Shown piece after piece: positions 34,688 to 44,829 of a DNA stretch of 64,000 bases; within the stretch, counting starts at the first letter, position 1, and each line of letters opens with the position of its first letter. The stretch lies in the NCBI RefSeq assembly GCF_028583425.1, contig NC_072801.1, positions 16,388,001-16,452,000 of the forward strand, written 5' to 3'. The translations under genes and the position numbers were made by a program. Source of the DNA: Eublepharis macularius. Its lineage: Eukaryota > Chordata > Lepidosauria > Squamata > Eublepharidae. The notes beneath the pieces were generated by a model. That model was given only the letters and a program-made list of their open reading frames with translations, did no database searches and was not told where the DNA came from.

Positions 34688-37600
34688 CTTAGTGTGATTT
34701 TCTAGAAAATGAACATAAATACAAAGAATCCAGAAAACAAAAATTCTGAGCTCTTCACACTGACGTCCCTTCCGTTTGTTTCTGATTGTTTTCCAGATGC
34801 TCCTTTTGGAAGGCAGTATGCAGCTCTAGGTCCAGCATGGGCTCTTCCATGTCCAGATTTCCTTCCTTCTGTCTCTGAGCAAAGATCATAGCCCGGAGCA
34901 ATGGGGGGTAGGGGACATACCGTATAGTTTCTTCTTCTACTGGCGTACATTCCTTAAAGGTCTCCTCCTCGTGCTTAGGAACCATGCGCCAATCATGATA
35001 CATGACCTTGGGGATTTCTTTAATTTCATTGTCTGTCTTGCCTTCCAAGAAATAATCAAAATGAAGAAAGCTATGAACACGTCATACTCTTTAAAGTACG
35101 GTATAATGTTTCATATTCCTGCCATTTTTATATAAGAGGATGATTTAATAGTAATGTGAACAGCGTCAGCTTCCCACAACAAATCTGGCTAAGGTGATAG
35201 AACTGAATTACTTCACACCGATTACTTTGGGTGTTCCTGTACTCAATGAGAAGTACTGTGATTCCACTAGAATAAAGACACAGACACACACACACATATC
35301 CCACCCACAGAGATTTTGGAACTTGGCACAAAATAGAGTTTTTACACTTGGAAAAACAGTTTCTAGTGCTTATGACTCGTGGGAAGGGGAGGTAGTTGAG
35401 AATTTCCTGCACTGTGCAGGGGATTGGACTAGATGACCCTAGAGGTCCCTTCCAACTCTGTGATTCTATGCTTGAAAGTGTGTAATACCAGGTGAAAAAT
35501 ATTTTTTTTTAAAAAAATTAAGTTTAACACAAGCCCTGTTGGCTGAAAAATGATGGATCCTGGCTCCAGTTTGGTTAAACTTTCTCCGTTAAGACGTCTT
35601 TGGACAAAGCAAGTTTTTTCCCCCTCACCTCTGTATGTTAGGTATCCCCAGGCTTGTCCATGATCCATATTCTGTAACAGAGCACATAAGTAATGCTGGT
35701 TAGGAAGGAAGGCATCTCGAAGGGCCTTGTGCTTCAAGAAGTCTTGGCGGGGTTTCAGCTGACCTTTGCTGACTCAGTTAAGAGTTTAGGGGTCATACTG
35801 GATCTAAGGCCCCATTCCCAAGAACCTTCCCAATAATGGTGCTCACCTCAGCTGTATAATCCACTTTCACTTTGGTGATGACCCAGTAACAGGGCTCATC
35901 ATACTGCCACAGCCAGGATTTGCGCGTCACCATGCGACCGATGCCAAAATGGTGCAGCCGACACAGCAGCGTGAAGAGCCGGTTTTCATTCTTCACGTCC
36001 TCCCAAGCCAGCACAGGCAGGCGCTTGCCTGTGAAGGGACGGGTCATGGTCTCATAGTCCAAGGCAAAGCGTTGGGAGTCTCGGGGTCGGTTCTTTAGAG
36101 CCCAATACTCCCGGACCTTCTTGGCCATGGCCGCAATGGGGCGGTGAAGTTTTTTGCGAACCATGACTGCCTGTGGAACAACAAAGGAAAAGGTAGGCTG
36201 GTGCTACAGAAATACAGCTGCCCTCTCTGTGTCTGTGGTCATCTTTTAAAATGTCATTTATGCCCGCCCCCCCCCTCTCCAATGGAGGCCTAAAGTAGCT
36301 TACACGATTCTCCTCTCCTGCATTTTATTTATTGAACTTATTTATAGCCCAGCTTTTTCGCAGACACTCAAGGCAGCTTAGAGAATACAGAAAGAGGAAA
36401 AACCGCACTAATCATAGAGTATAGGACATCCAAGGAATGGAACAGGACTAAGAATACAAAACTGAAAAACCATGCAAACAGCAGCTTTGTGAGGTAGGTT
36501 ACACTATGTGTGTGAGAGAGACCGTCACCCAGCATGTCTCCATGTACAGGTGCCACTTGCAATGTAGGCAAAATCACACGCATTGTTGGGTCACAGACAC
36601 CTCATGGAACAGCTTACCTGGAAAGGGCTGGAAAGTCTCCACTCTCTTGGCTCGCTGCAAATGATGTAAAACTGATTTATTCAAGAGGGCTTTTTACTCA
36701 GATAGGAGGGCTGTACTGTAAGGAAGTGGTCTCAGAGGGATGCACCGGTCAAGGGACAGGTACTATAGACTTTACTGTTAGGGAATTTTTAATCTTTCAT
36801 CCATTATGGGTGCTATTGAAGCAGGCCTGCATGCATTTGGGGGAACATTCTCCCTTAGCTAAGCAGTCTCATAGTCAGAAAGTCAGGGTAACTTTACAAG
36901 AATGTTAACATCTCTTATTTTCCTTTCTACTAATCAAAATATAGCCTTGGAAAAGCAGTCTGTAAAAACCAAATAAGAGAAGGTGCCAAACCTTTTGACA
37001 TGTTTATATCAAGAAGTATTTCCTGTCTTGTCATCCAGACCCATCAGGTGCCATCATTGCTAAAGACAGCATTTCCAAAGAATTGTTTAAACCCTGTGTT
37101 AACCTTTGATCTTTTATTCTATAAACAATTAGCTGTAAAAAAAGTATATAAGACTATTTTTATGCATATGTCAGAACATGGCATTGCATCTGGGTTTTGT
37201 TATAATAAAACTCATCTTTATGGATCACTGAATTTTTAGTGTCTTAGTTAATGTTGGGAAAAGTAACCTGAATGCAGAGTACCTTTAGGGATTTTTTTTT
37301 CCTTATCATTTACTACTATGTACTATCTGTTGCTTCGTGTATGACCATACTGGACAGTTCTAGGTTGTTTTATGTTGTTTACTGTATCAGTCTTAGAATT
37401 GCTTATGCTGTTTCAGCATTTATCCAACTCTGTATTAGATTTCTGCTGGTTTTAAATCCTTGCAAATTTGCATTAGTAGACACTATTACATTGTTTAGTG
37501 AATGTCCTTGTAAATGACTGTACTAACTTACACTGTGCAATCCACTTTGAGTCTCTGTGAGAAAGGCAGACTATAAAAATGTAACTACATACATAAATAT

Positions 37601-38000
37601 GTTCATTGTTCATCTCTTTTGCTCCCCAAGCAGCAAAAGGATCACAGACAATAGAGGCGAACGGTGCACTCCTAAACAGAATTATACCTTTCAAAGTCCA
37701 TTGATTTCAATGGGCTTAAATTAGTTTAGCATTGCACTGCCCATCTCCTATATTTTTAATAAAGTGCAGGGGCACTTTTCCTCATTGCAGAGCGCCTGAT
37801 CCCAGCGTAAGCAGCACTTACCAGAGGTTCTCTTGCACACAAGTATTGCGGGTCCCAGTCAAAACTACACTCTCCCACCAATGTGATCGTAGCTTCTCAC
37901 CTCTTTATGCGCTCGCTACGTCCGTCGCCTGTTCCTGCCGCTTGAGGAAGAGCCGTCCATCCCACTATATCGTCCGGGGGGCAACACTTCCGCCCTTTTC
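34682..38000 (-). CDS. MRPS34: MRPS34, mitochondrial ribosomal protein S34 (complete gene)
   Basis: Small-subunit protein of the animal mitochondrial ribosome, needed for 12S rRNA stability and mitochondrial translation. Three coding exons give 215 aa (human 218): [107 protein letters not shown] and EEPMLDL all match the vertebrate family. The C-terminal 30 residues are divergent. A splice acceptor lies six bases before the ATG, so a non-coding first exon is inferred. Neighbour NME3 is the same as in human. Confidence 0.96.
34755..35041 (-). CDS. MRPS34: MRPS34 coding exon 3 and stop
   Basis: Codes [18 protein letters not shown] through EGTSV, with the stop at 34,755-34,757. The residues [10 protein letters not shown] are fully conserved. 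Confidence 0.95.
35380..35471 (+). mobile_element. CR1 LINE 3' end
   Basis: GGATTGGACTAGATGACCCT then AGGTCCCTTCCAACTCTGTG then ATTCTATG, the typical CR1 3' terminus with its 8-bp end repeat. It lies antisense to MRPS34 in its intron. Confidence 0.8.
35629..35671 (-). CDS. MRPS34: MRPS34 coding exon 2 (43 bases)
   Basis: Codes [14 protein letters not shown] plus one base between a CAG acceptor and a GTGAGG donor. Human reads NLDHGKAWGILTFKG. Confidence 0.93.
35847..36164 (-). CDS. MRPS34: MRPS34 coding exon 1
   Basis: 106 codons from ATG (36,162-36,164) to VDYTAE, with donor GTGAGC below 35,847. An acceptor (CACAG) ends at 36,171, so the exon begins at 36,170. Confidence 0.95.
36255..37600. 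repeat. LINE/SINE 3'-end fragments in MRPS34 5' intron
   Basis: Antisense tail at 36,290-36,400 (TTATAGCCCAGCTTTTTCGC, CAAGGCAGCTTAGAGAATAC) and sense tail at 37,390-37,590 (CAATCCACTTTGAGTCTCTG, AAGGCAGACTATAAAAATG). Both look like L2/CR1-type tails. No coding part is visible. Confidence 0.5.
37650..37738. repeat. Short dispersed repeat
   Basis: Contains the common vertebrate repeat phrase TCCATTGATTTCAATGGGCT next to GTGCACTCCTAAACAGAATT. Family not assigned. Confidence 0.4.
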
Positions 38001-38260
38001 AAAGTGAAACAAGCAGAGCACCCAGGCGTCGAAATTTCACCACAGCAGCCGCTCTCTCGCCCCCGTCTTGCTCCGTCTGCTTGTTTTCCGCTCTGAGCAA
38101 CTGATGCTGAGCGGAACAGCCGAGATGGTGTCCTAAGTTTCCGCAGGGAACCTTCATGAAGGCGCACCGGACCAAAGAGGTAGAAAAAGTAGATTAACGC
38201 GTGATCTTAACTTCCGGTCACTTGCGAAAGCCGGGTGTAGCTGGGCGGTGCGTCGTTTCA
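37899..38260 (-). promoter_or_regulatory. MRPS34 CpG-rich promoter and inferred non-coding first exon
   Basis: On the minus strand, AAAGAG followed by GTGAGA (exon end at 37,901) is a suitable donor for the acceptor just before the MRPS34 ATG. CpG-dense DNA runs upstream to about 38,260 and includes an ETS-like CTTCCGG at about 38,212. In human this promoter also faces EME2; no divergent gene is visible here. Confidence 0.5.
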
Positions 38261-38826
38261 AATCAAGGTGGTTTTTGATCGGAAGTGTTGAAGTCTCCCT
38301 TACCTCTATATTCCTCTTTCTGCAGTTTGAATGGGGATTGGGGGAGGCAGCGAAAGCGAGAGAAGCGAAAGGTTTTCTGATGGCCCTTCCAATCTCCCCT
38401 CCCCAGCTTATAGCCAACTTCAAAAACAACAAAGCACGGTTGGTTTTAACTAGCCCACATGCCTTATTTTTGAGAATGGGTTGGTCTGGTTTCTCTTTGT
38501 GTGTGTGTGTGGGGGGGGGGAGTGGAGAGTATTGCGTGGTGATTTTGAAGTGGTGTCTTTTTAGCAACCAAATGAAGGCAAACTAGCGTTGCGATCCTTT
38601 AATGGTAGTTAATGGCACTTCTGTGAGCGCTTCCTCGGAAATTTGTGGTGGGTTAGTTAGCTATGCCTAGGTTATGGGATTTCGTTTGTGAGAGGAACAT
38701 TGTGTGCGGTTCAACAGGTTCTGTGAAATGCGTCTGCGTTCTCAGACTTATTTTGTGGGGGTTGTGGCCAGGATTTCCTGACGCTGTGTGTCTTGTGGGC
38801 ACATTTTCCGGCAGCAGCAGTGGTGG

Positions 38827-41800
38827 GAAGAAAGTAAAACCAGGATCCACGTGGATCCTCACGGATCCTATGGTTTTTTAAACAGGAAAAAACACAAATG
38901 AAACATTGAATCACAAATCACAGCCAGGTCCACAGTCTGAAATATAAAAAACACAGATCCAAAAATATCTGGCCCTCCCACTGTGGAAAAACGTGAATCT
39001 GAGACACGGATCCTCATGAATTCATATGATTTTTACATTGAAACAAAACAAAAAGGCTGTCATATTTTAGATCATGTCCCAGGCTACAGAGAGCAATGAA
39101 ACAATCGCGCATTCACGAATTCGTGGTACTGCCACGGCAGAAAAACAAGCTCAAAAAGCACGGATCCTCATGGATCCTCTTGATTTTTACATGAGGCCAC
39201 CGAAAGCACACCATACAATACTAGATCATGTCCAATGACACAAATGGGACCAAAAAAACCAGCCGTGCACCGCTTTGTGGCACCACCACGGGGCAAAAAC
39301 ATGGTTCAAAAGCACGGATCCACACGGATCATCTTGATTTTTATGTGGGGTCACCCAAAATCCACCATACAATTCTAGATCATGTCTATTGCAACAAATG
39401 GGACCAACAATTCAGCCATCCACCACTTCGTGGCACCGCCACGGGGCAAAAACATGATTCAAAAGCACGGATCCTCACGGATCATCTTGATTTTTACGTG
39501 GGGTCACCCAAAATCCACCATACAATAATAGATCATGTCCATTGCCACAAATGGGACCGAAAAATTCAGCCATCCACCACTTCATGGCACTGCCACGGGG
39601 CAAAAACATGGCTCAAAAGCACGGACGCTCAAGGATCCTCTTGATTTTTAAATGGGGCCATGCAAAATCCACCGTACAAACCTAGATCATGTCCATATGG
39701 GACCAAAACAATAAGCTGTCCACCCCTTTGTGGCACCGCCACGGGGTAAAAACATAGTTCAAAAGCACAGATCCTCACGGATCCTCTTGATTTTTAAATG
39801 AGGCCATGCAAAATCCACCATACAGTACTAGATCAGGTCCATTGGCACAAATGAGATCCAAAAATTCAGCCATCCACCTCTTGATGGCACCACCACGGGG
39901 CAAAAACATGGCTCAAAAGCACGGACGCTCAAGGATCCTCTTGATTTTTACATGAGGCCACCCGAAATATACCATACAATACTAGATCATGTCCAATGAC
40001 ACAAATGGGATCAAAAAAACCAGCCGTCCACCGCTTCGTGGCACCGCCACGGGGCAAAAACATGGTTCAAAAGCACGGATCCTCACAGATCCTCTTGATT
40101 TTTAAACGGGGTCATCCAAAATCCACAATAGAATACTCGATCATGTCCATTTCCACAAATGGGAACCAAAGATTAAGCCATCCACCTCTTTGTGGCACCG
40201 CCATGAAGCAAAAACATGCTAAAAATCCACGGATCCTCATGGATCCTCTTTGATTTTTACACGGGGTCACCCAAAATCCACCATGCAATACTAGATCAGG
40301 TCGATTGTCACAAATGGGACCAAAAAATGCAGCCATCCATCGCTTCATGGCACCACCACGGCGCAAAAACATGGTTCAACAGCATGGATCCTCACGAATC
40401 ATCTTGATTTTTATGTGGGACCATACAAAATCCACCACACAATACTAGATCATGTCCATTGCCACAAATCGGACCAAAAATTCAGCCATCCACCGCTTCA
40501 TGGCATTGCCATGGGACAAAAACATGGTTCAAAAGTATGGATCCTCACGGATCCTCTTGATTTTTACATGGGATCATACAAAATTCACCATACAATACTA
40601 GATAAGGTCCGTTGCCACAAACGAGACCCAAAAATTCAGCCATCCACCTCTTCATTGCACCGCCATGAAGCTAAAACATGCTACAAACCCATGGATCCTC
40701 ATGGGTCCTCTTGATTTGTACATGGGGTCACCCATGGGGCCACCAACTGCTTTGTGGCATGCTCATGGAGCAAAAACAAGCATAAAAAGCACGGATCCCC
40801 ATGGATCCTCCTGATTTTTACAAGGGACCAACCAAAATCCACCATGCAATCCCAGATAATGTCGATTGCCACAACTGGCAGCAAAAACTTCAGCCATCCA
40901 CGGCTTTGTAGCACCTCCACAGCACAAAACAATATTCAAAAGGATGGATCCTCATGGATCCTCTTGAATTTTACATGAGACCACCCAAAATCCACCATAC
41001 AGTCCAAGATCATTTCCATTGCCACAAATGGCACCAAAAAAACAAGCCATCTACTCCTTTTTGGCACCACCACAGTGCAAAAAGTTAATTCAAAAGCACA
41101 GATCCTCATGGGTCCTCTTGATTTTCACATGGGGACACCCAAAATAACCATACACTCCCAGATCGTGTCCATTGCCACAAATGGAACCCAAAAAATTCAG
41201 CCATCCACCCCTTTGCGGCACCGCCACGGTGGAAAAAGTCAATTCAAAAGCACGGATTGTCATGGATCTACTCGATTTTTACATGGGGCAAGACAAAATC
41301 CATCATACAATCCCAGATCATGTCCATTGCCACAAATGGCACAGAAAATTTTAGCCATCCACTGCTTTGTGGCACCGCCACAGCGCAAAACATGATTCAA
41401 AAGCTATGATCTTTGGTTCCCATTTGTGGAAATGGACATGATCGAGTATTCTATTGTGGATTTTGGATGACCCCATTTAAAAATCAAGAGGATCCTGAGG
41501 ATCCGTGCTTTTGAACCATGTTTTTGCCCCGTGGTGGTGCCACGAAGCGGTGGACGGCTGGTTTTTTTGATCCCATTTGTGTCATTGGACATGATCTAGT
41601 ATTGTATGGTGTATTTCGGGTGACCTCATGTAAAAATCAAGAGGATCCTTGAGCATCCGTGCTTTTGAGCCATGTTTTTGCCCCGTGGTGGTGCCATCAA
41701 GAGGTGGATGGCTGAATTTTTGGGTCCCTTTTGTGGCAATGGACATGATTGAGTATTGTATGGTGGATTTTGGGTGACCCCGTGTACAAATCAAGAGGAC

Positions 41801-43667
41801 CTATGAGGATCCGTGGGTTTGTAGCATGTTTTTGCTTCATGGCGGTGCAATGAAGAGGTGGATGGCTGAATTTTTGGGTCCCTTTTGTGGCAATGGACAT
41901 GATCGAGTATTGTATGGTGGATTTTGCATGGCCCCATTTAAAAATCAAAAGGATCCATGGGGAACCGTGCTTTTGAGCCATGTTTTTGCCCCATGGTGGT
42001 GCCACGAAGCGGTGGATGGCTGGTTTTTTTGGTCCAATTTGTGTCAATTGACATGATCTAGTATTGTATGGTGTGTTTTGGGTGGCCCCATGTAAAAATC
42101 AAGAGGATCCATGAGGATCCGTACTTTTGAGCCATGTTTTTGCCCCGTGGTGGTGCCACAAAGGGGTGGACAGCTTAATCTTTGGTTCCCATTTCTGGAA
42201 ATGGACATGATCAAGTATTCTATGGTGGATTTTGGATGACCCCACGTAAAAATCAAGAGGATCCGTGAGGATCCGTGCTTTTGAACCATGTTTATGCCCC
42301 GTGGCGGTGCCACGAAGGGGTGGACACCTTAATCTTTGGGTCCCATTTCTGGTAATGGACATGATCAAATATTCTATGCTGGATTTTGGATGATCCCACG
42401 TAAAAATCAAGAGGATCCGTGAGGATCCATACTTTTGAACCAAGTTTTTGCCCCGTGGTGTTGCCACGAAGCGGTGGATGGCTGAATTTTGGTCCCATTC
42501 GTTGCAATAGACATGATCTAGAATTGTATGGTGGATTTTGGGTGACCCCACGTAAAAATCAAGATGATCCGTGTGGATCCGTGCTTTTGAACCATGTTAT
42601 TGCCCCGTGGTGGTGCCACAAAGCGGTGGATGGCTGAATTTTTGGGTCCCAATTTTGGTAATGGACTTGATCTAGTATTGTATGGTGGATTTTGGGTGAC
42701 CCCACAAAAGAATCAAAAGGATCCGTGAGGATCCGTGCTGTTGAACCATGTTTTTGCCCCGTGGCGGTGCCACGAAGCGATGGACGGCTGTTTTTTTGGT
42801 CCCATTTGTGGCAATGGACATGATCTAGTATTGTATGGTGGATTTTGGGTGACCCCATGTAAAACTCAGGAGGATCCATGAGGATCCGTGGCTTTTTGCC
42901 ATGTTTTTGCTTCATGTCGGTGCCACGAAGCGATGGATGGCTGAATTTTTGGTCCGATTTGTGGCAATGGACATGATCTAGTATTGTATGGGGGATTTTG
43001 GGTGACCCCGTGTAAAAATCAAGAGGATCCATGAGGATCTGTGCTTTTGAACTGTATTTTTGTGCGTGGTGGTTCCACGAAGCAGTGGATGGCTGAATTT
43101 TTTGGTGCTGTTTGTTGCAACGGACATTGTCTGGGATTGTATGGTGGGCTTGGGGTGGCCCCATGCAAAAATCAAGAGAATCCATGAGAACCCGTGCTTT
43201 TGAACCATGTGTTTGCACTGTGGCGTTCCCACAAAGTGGTGGATGGCTGATTTTTTTTTGTCCCATTTGTGGCAATGGATGTGAGCTGGTATTGTATGGT
43301 GGATTTGGGGTGGCCCCACATAAAAATCAAGAGGATCCATGAGGATCTGTGCTTTTTTAGCATGTTTCTGTGCAGTGGCTGCGCACAAAAGCATGTATGA
43401 TTGTTTTGTTGCTGTCTGTAGACTAGGACAGGATATATAATATGACAGCCTTTTTGTTTTGTTTCAATATACAAATCATATGAATTCATGAGAATCCGTA
43501 TCTCAGATTCATGTTTTTTCACTGTGGCAGTGCCAAATATTTTTGGATCTGTGTTTTTTATATTTCAATCTATGGACCTGGCTGTGATATGTGATTTGAT
43601 GTTTCATTTGTGTTTTTCCTATTTAAAAAAACCTAGGATCCATGTGGATCCTGGATTTACTTTCTTC
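38827..43667. repeat. Foldback element: inverted array of about 154-bp satellite units
   Basis: Left arm (38,827-about 41,403) holds about 15 head-to-tail units; right arm (about 41,404-43,667) holds units in the opposite orientation. Each unit has GGATCCTCATGGATCCTC, TTGATTTTTACATGGGG, TCACCCAAAATCCACCATAC, AATACTAGATCATGTCCATT and CTTCGTGGCACCGCCACGGG. The outer 240-320 bases of each arm are diverged and mirror each other, starting GAAGAAAGTAAA and sharing CACAAATGAAACAT, CCAGGTCCA and AAACAAAACAAAAAGGCTGT. Spacing measured between GGATCC blocks is 151-156. This is the layout of a foldback transposon with subterminal tandem repeats. No transposase and no clear target duplication are visible. 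Confidence 0.9.
39429..39443. repeat. Example of the hairpin present in most satellite units
   Basis: CGTGGC-ACC-GCCACG forms a 6-bp stem with a 3-base loop. The same hairpin is found in many units on both arms and in the array at 63.4 kb, often with compensating or single changes. Confidence 0.75.
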
Positions 43668-43850
43668 TGCTTTATGCTTGCTTTAACATTTTCTGCCCCT
43701 GTGCCCTATTTTATCTGTCCTGACTGTGGATCATACTGTATGTTTCTCCATGAATGTCCTCGCTGTTGATTATATTGTATTCAGTTGGACTGTGTAATCT
43801 GCCTTGGGTCTCAGTGAAATAGACTAACTATAAAAAATAAAAAATAAACA
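43668..43850 (+). mobile_element. LINE 3' tail (L2/CR1-like)
   Basis: GTGTAATCTGCCTTGGGTCT, GAAATAGACTAACTATAAAA and a terminal AAAAATAAA tract. It directly abuts the foldback element's right end. Confidence 0.5.
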
Positions 43851-44043
43851 TGACCAGCCAGGGTCCACTTCCCTGTCCATCTTTTCTTTGAAACTGCACA
43901 TCTTATATGAAAAGAATTCTACAACAGAACCTGAGGTACTCAATCTGAGATGCCACATCTTTTGAAAACAAAAAAAGGTCAGTGATCAGGTCAGGAGGGG
44001 AAACTCTGCCAAGAATTTCAGGCGGGTCTGACATAGAGCAGGA

Positions 44044-44823
44044 CCACAAGTGACGCCTGACACAGGTTGGACACTTGTCAGCTTCCCTCAAGTTTTGATG
44101 GGAAATGTAGGCAGCTTGGCGGAAAGTTGGACAAGTGACAGTTGAAAAGTCCATTGGACAGCAGTCGGAGAGCCAAGCTGCAAGACCAGGATGCCTGGTC
44201 TTGCACACTGGCTTCTAGGGCACGTTCAACGGCTCTGTCATTATTTCCAGTGTTATCAAGGAACGGTTACGTGTCTTCTCATCAGGCTGCTGCTCACGAG
44301 TATCCCCATACCTCAACATCGCTCATTATCTTGGGCAAAAAAAAGGCAACCAGGGCGACCAATGGGCTACAAGGAGGAGGGACCAAGGGGCGGGGTGAGT
44401 CAAGAAAGGGGGAAACTCCCAGGAGGGTTAAGTTGACGAAGTTATCCCCGTGGCCGCGCACTCCTTGTGGAACGACGAGCCGGTTTCCTCGCGTCTTGGT
44501 CTATGCTATGGTAAGTCCTTCAAATTTGCGTGGGGCGCAGTGTGGTTGTGCATTGTCGTTTAAGACGATGAAAGGTCTAGAGCGAGTTTTGTCTTGGTCT
44601 CCCCTGCACCACCAGTTTGTCTAAAATAGAAAAATAACGCCTGAAACGGTGCCTCCTGTCTTCTGGCAGCGGGAAGCGCTTTGGCATTTCAAGAGCATCT
44701 TTGAAAGGATCGCCTTTATGCGACCGATGGGTGGAACTCGGGCGGCAAGCCTTCGCCTAGTTGCTGCGTGGACTTGAGGGAAGCTGACAAGTGTCCAACC
44801 TGTGTAAGACGGCACTTGTAGTT
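44044..44823. mobile_element. Palindromic MITE (family P) split by about 570 bp of CpG-rich DNA
   Basis: 44,044-44,202 (ACAAGTGACGCCTGACACAG through GCAAGACCAGGATGCC) and 44,773-44,823 (CTTGAGGGAAGCTGACAAGT through CACTTGTAGTTT) together make one family P element of about 210 bases, minus about 17 bases at the joint. The 44,203-44,772 interior is unrelated to the 32-kb copy and looks like a promoter. Confidence 0.65.
44340..44510 (+). promoter_or_regulatory. Candidate promoter and non-coding first exon
   Basis: A CCAAT box (44,359-44,363) and a GC box GGGGCGGGG (44,387-44,395) precede a CpG-rich stretch that ends at a consensus donor, GTAAGT at 44,511. STX11 genes normally have a non-coding first exon and a large first intron, so this could be the start of the syntaxin-11-like gene, whose coding-exon acceptor is at 58,616. 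The link is inference only. Confidence 0.4.
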
Positions 44824-44829
44824 TGGCTC

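Noticed and set aside
38200-38826. Possible EME2 first exon
   Set aside because: No frame resembling EME2 was recognised, only CpG-rich promoter-like and GT-repeat sequence.
39429-39450. CENP-B-box-like sequence in satellite units (TTCG...A...CGGG)
   Set aside because: The spacing between the A and CGGG is four bases too long for the CENP-B box, so centromeric function is not claimed.
42559-43275. 238-codon open frame (minus) and similar frames through the satellite arrays
   Set aside because: The unit is close to 153 bases (51 codons), so one open unit gives long periodic frames. The peptide merely repeats the unit and shows no domain.
38827-43667. Regularly spaced repeats as a CRISPR-like array
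   Set aside because: Whole 154-bp units are repeated without unique spacers, in opposite orientations, in a vertebrate genome.
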